Assembly: GCA_021107195.1 (NCBI GenBank)
Contig: JAIOTF010000365.1
Coordinates: 1-5,784, forward strand
Direction: 5' to 3'
DNA from: Anaerolineaceae bacterium
Lineage (GTDB): Bacteria; Chloroflexota; Anaerolineae; Anaerolineales; Anaerolineaceae
Length of the DNA: 5,784 bases
Below the pieces are notes generated by a model. The model was not told the DNA's origin. It saw only the letters and a program-made list of their open reading frames with translations, and did no database searches. Below, piece by piece: positions 4,172 through 5,784 of this stretch; within the stretch, counting starts at the first letter, position 1, and each line of letters opens with the position of its first letter. The position numbers were made by a program, and so were the translations under genes.

Positions 4172-5458
4172 TTAGATCCAGCCGCGCAGTTCCATGGCCT
4201 TGACCACCCGGTCGATGGCGACCATATAAGCTGCATCTCGCATATAAACCTTTGCCTTGAGGGACATATCCAGTACGCTGTGGAAGGCCTGGGTCATCTT
4301 GTTGTCCTCTTTTTCGAGCACTTCCTCGCGCGTCCAGTAGAAGTTCATGTCATTCTGGACACCCTCGAAATAAGACACGGTCACGCCGCCGGCATTGCAC
4401 AGGAAATCGGGGATCATGAAAATACCGCGTTCCTTGATAACTTCATCAGCCTCGGGGGTGGTGGGGCCATTGGCGCCTTCGGCAATGATCTTGACCCGGC
4501 TGCTGATGCTCTTCACCGTTTCTTCATTGATCTGGCCTTCCAGGGCAGCCGGAATAAGGACATCCACGTCCTTGCTGATCCAGGCATCGGCCTCTTCGAT
4601 CTTGTAACCGGCCTCGACTGCTTTCTCTTTATCAATTGAGCCGTATTGATCGGTAATACTCACCAGGAAATGCGGATCTATGCCGTCTTCCTTGCTGACA
4701 GTGTAAGGCATGCGATCTTCACGATCCCAATAGGAAACGCACACAACAGAGCCGCCCAGCATTTCCACAAAGCCAATTGCTGCGTATTGCGCAACATTGC
4801 CAAAGCCCTGCACTGCAGCCCGGCATTGCGTGGAATCCAGCTTGAGGTGCTTCATCGCCTCGCGCACGGTGTAAACGACACCGTAGCCTGTGGCTTCGGT
4901 GCGGCCCAGTGAACCGCCGCCGCCGACCGGCTTGCCGGTGATCACGCCCGGGGTGTACTGTCCTGCCAGGCGGGAATATTCATCCATCATCCAGCCCATC
5001 ATCTGCGGGGTGGTGCCCACATCCGGGGCGGGAACATCCTTGCGCGGGCCAATATTGGCCCACATTTTCTGCACCCAGCCGCGCACCAAGCGTTCTTTTT
5101 CTGATACGGAAAGGGTGGAGGGGTCAACGATGACACCGCCTTTGCCGCCACCCAGGGGAATATCCGCCACCGCGCATTTCCAGGTCATCCACATCCCCAG
5201 GGCGCGCACGGTATCCATCGTCTCGGCCGGGTGGAAACGGATACCGCCTTTGTTCGGCCCGCGGGCATCATTATGCTGCACACGGAAGCCTTCAAAGACT
5301 CGCAGCGTGCCATCATCCATACGAACAGGGATGCGGAAGTGATATTCGCGCATCGGCCAGCGAAGAAACTCTCGCACCGGCGGGTCCAGTTTCAACTGCT
5401 CTGCAACATGATCAAATTGACTTTGTGCCATTTCAAACGCATTGGTTGAAGATGCCAT
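4172..5458 (-). CDS. gdhA: glutamate dehydrogenase (Glu/Leu/Phe/Val dehydrogenase family)
   Basis: A 428-aa cytosolic enzyme for the reversible NAD(P)-dependent conversion of glutamate to 2-oxoglutarate and ammonium, linking nitrogen to central carbon metabolism. The N-terminal substrate domain has 'ARGPNKGGIRFHP' (K70), 'MTWKCAVADIPLGGGKGGV' (K94 and catalytic K106) and 'KDVPAPDVGT' (catalytic D146). The Rossmann domain begins near residue 190 with G217-F-G-N-V-A222. 'AEGANGPTTPEAD' and 'IPDFLCNAGGVTVSYFE' complete the family pattern. Length matches the roughly 420-aa hexameric class. After the second Rossmann strand ('VVCVSYWDRED') the usual 'VSD' is replaced, so NAD versus NADP use cannot be read off. 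Leucine or phenylalanine dehydrogenases are shorter and lack this wording. The ATG at 5458 has AGGAG eleven bases upstream (5470-5474). It is a single-gene unit with a hairpin-bearing leader and its own terminator. Confidence 0.95.
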   Translation of the reverse strand: MASSTNAFEMAQSQFDHVAEQLKLDPPVREFLRWPMREYHFRIPVRMDDGTLRVFEGFRVQHNDARGPNKGGIRFHPAETMDTVRALGMWMTWKCAVADIPLGGGKGGVIVDPSTLSVSEKERLVRGWVQKMWANIGPRKDVPAPDVGTTPQMMGWMMDEYSRLAGQYTPGVITGKPVGGGGSLGRTEATGYGVVYTVREAMKHLKLDSTQCRAAVQGFGNVAQYAAIGFVEMLGGSVVCVSYWDREDRMPYTVSKEDGIDPHFLVSITDQYGSIDKEKAVEAGYKIEEADAWISKDVDVLIPAALEGQINEETVKSISSRVKIIAEGANGPTTPEADEVIKERGIFMIPDFLCNAGGVTVSYFEGVQNDMNFYWTREEVLEKEDNKMTQAFHSVLDMSLKAKVYMRDAAYMVAIDRVVKAMELRGWI

Positions 5459-5520
5459 TCCTGATTTTTCTCCTGTCTGGAACCTAGAAAAAATTTAAAG
5501 GATACAATGATCGGCGGTAA

Positions 5521-5558
5521 GAAAATAAATAAACGGACACACCGGTTGTGTGTCCGTT
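5521..5558 (-). terminator. strong hairpin with T-rich tail upstream of the dehydrogenase gene
   Basis: AACGGACACAC (5532-5542) and GTGTGTCCGTT (5548-5558) form a perfect 11-bp stem with a five-base loop. On the minus strand it is followed by the T-rich complement of 5521-5531 (TTTATTTATTTTC overlapping the stem end). It is most simply the Rho-independent terminator of the gatB-like gene that stops at 5697. Because it also lies 74 bases before the dehydrogenase ATG, it could act as an attenuator if that gene is read from a promoter further right. Confidence 0.8.
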
Positions 5559-5575
5559 CAGGGTACAGAGATTTA

Positions 5576-5593
5576 TGCAGAGAATGCTCTGCA
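5576..5593 (-). other. small perfect hairpin in the spacer
   Basis: TGCAGAG (5576-5582) pairs with CTCTGCA (5587-5593) around a four-base loop, 17 bases upstream (in minus-strand sense) of the strong hairpin. A further CTCTG copy on the minus strand (complement of CAGAG at 5566-5570) could compete for the same pairing. The rest of 5594-5696 holds no gene that I can support. Confidence 0.4.
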
Positions 5594-5696
5594 AGGTTTC
5601 CTCCACCGACAATTCCATACTATAAAGGTAGCAAAGAATCCGCAAAGCGTCAAGATGACGAATCTCAATATTCTTATATGATTTCCGTCAACGTAT

Positions 5697-5784
5697 CTAT
5701 ACAGCTTTGTCAGACAAATCGTCTGCAGCAGCCAGTTGGCGATGGAGCTCGGTTTTAAGTACCTGGGGGTTGGCCTTGCCGCGG
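5697..5784 (-). CDS. gatB: probable C-terminus of Asp/Glu-tRNA amidotransferase subunit B (GatB)
   Basis: The last 28 codons of a minus-strand gene are visible, ending in TAG at 5699-5697; the rest lies beyond the right edge. The segment reads RGKANPQVLKTELHRQLAAA followed by DDLSDKAV. 'GKANPQVL...L' matches the closing motif of GatB ('..GkANPk.V..lL...L'), at the end of its YqeY-like helical tail, which helps the GatCAB complex recognise misacylated Glu-tRNA(Gln) or Asp-tRNA(Asn). Here a short extra tail (about ten residues) follows the motif. With only 28 residues the call rests on one motif. The end is followed by a 138-base spacer and the strong hairpin terminator. Confidence 0.6.
   Translation of the reverse strand, partial: RGKANPQVLKTELHRQLAAADDLSDKAV

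Overview
The window looks like chromosomal DNA from a Chloroflexota bacterium, most likely class Anaerolineae. The main clue is the plus-strand lipoprotein (3065-4051). It has a Thr/Pro-rich stalk, a beta-rich module with 'NFPAN...GYYAFN' wording, and a C-terminal NBR1-like Ig domain, a combination I associate with that lineage. The Glu dehydrogenase and the two-helix mini-protein also fit. This placement is inference from remembered family sequences, not from a search.

Left part (1-2049): a compact minus-strand operon. It runs from a strong sigma70-type promoter (2022-2049) through a HIT-family hydrolase, a small nucleotidyltransferase-fold protein, a lipoprotein class D beta-lactamase and a Cys-rich DUF3795 protein that leaves the window at position 1. 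Junctions are 7 nt, about 22 nt and a 4-nt ATGA overlap, so translation is probably coupled. A Rho-independent terminator (2051-2081) sits immediately upstream of the promoter and insulates the operon from a separately transcribed 56-aa membrane protein (2161-2331).

Centre (2332-3064): about 730 bases with no credible gene. From 2472 to 2868 lies a dense one-directional array of DnaA-box-like 9-mers (consensus TGTGGATAA, the complement of TTATCCACA). Three copies are exact, nine more have one mismatch, and several are more degenerate. Most are spaced 21-22 bp apart, i.e. two helical turns. A 27-nt AT-rich stretch (2444-2470) abuts its left end. The best reading is a replication origin (oriC) or another major DnaA-binding locus, and this is the most notable feature of the window. 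The genes directly flanking the array point away from it on both sides.

Right part (3065-5784): the plus-strand lipoprotein converges on a minus-strand glutamate dehydrogenase gene (4172-5458), with a 9-bp-stem hairpin terminator between them. Upstream of the dehydrogenase is a leader containing a perfect 11-bp hairpin with a T-rich tail. It is either the terminator of the preceding gene or an attenuator. The minus-strand gene entering from the right edge ends at 5697 and looks like the C-terminus of GatB.

No tRNA, rRNA, CRISPR array, transposase or insertion sequence was seen.
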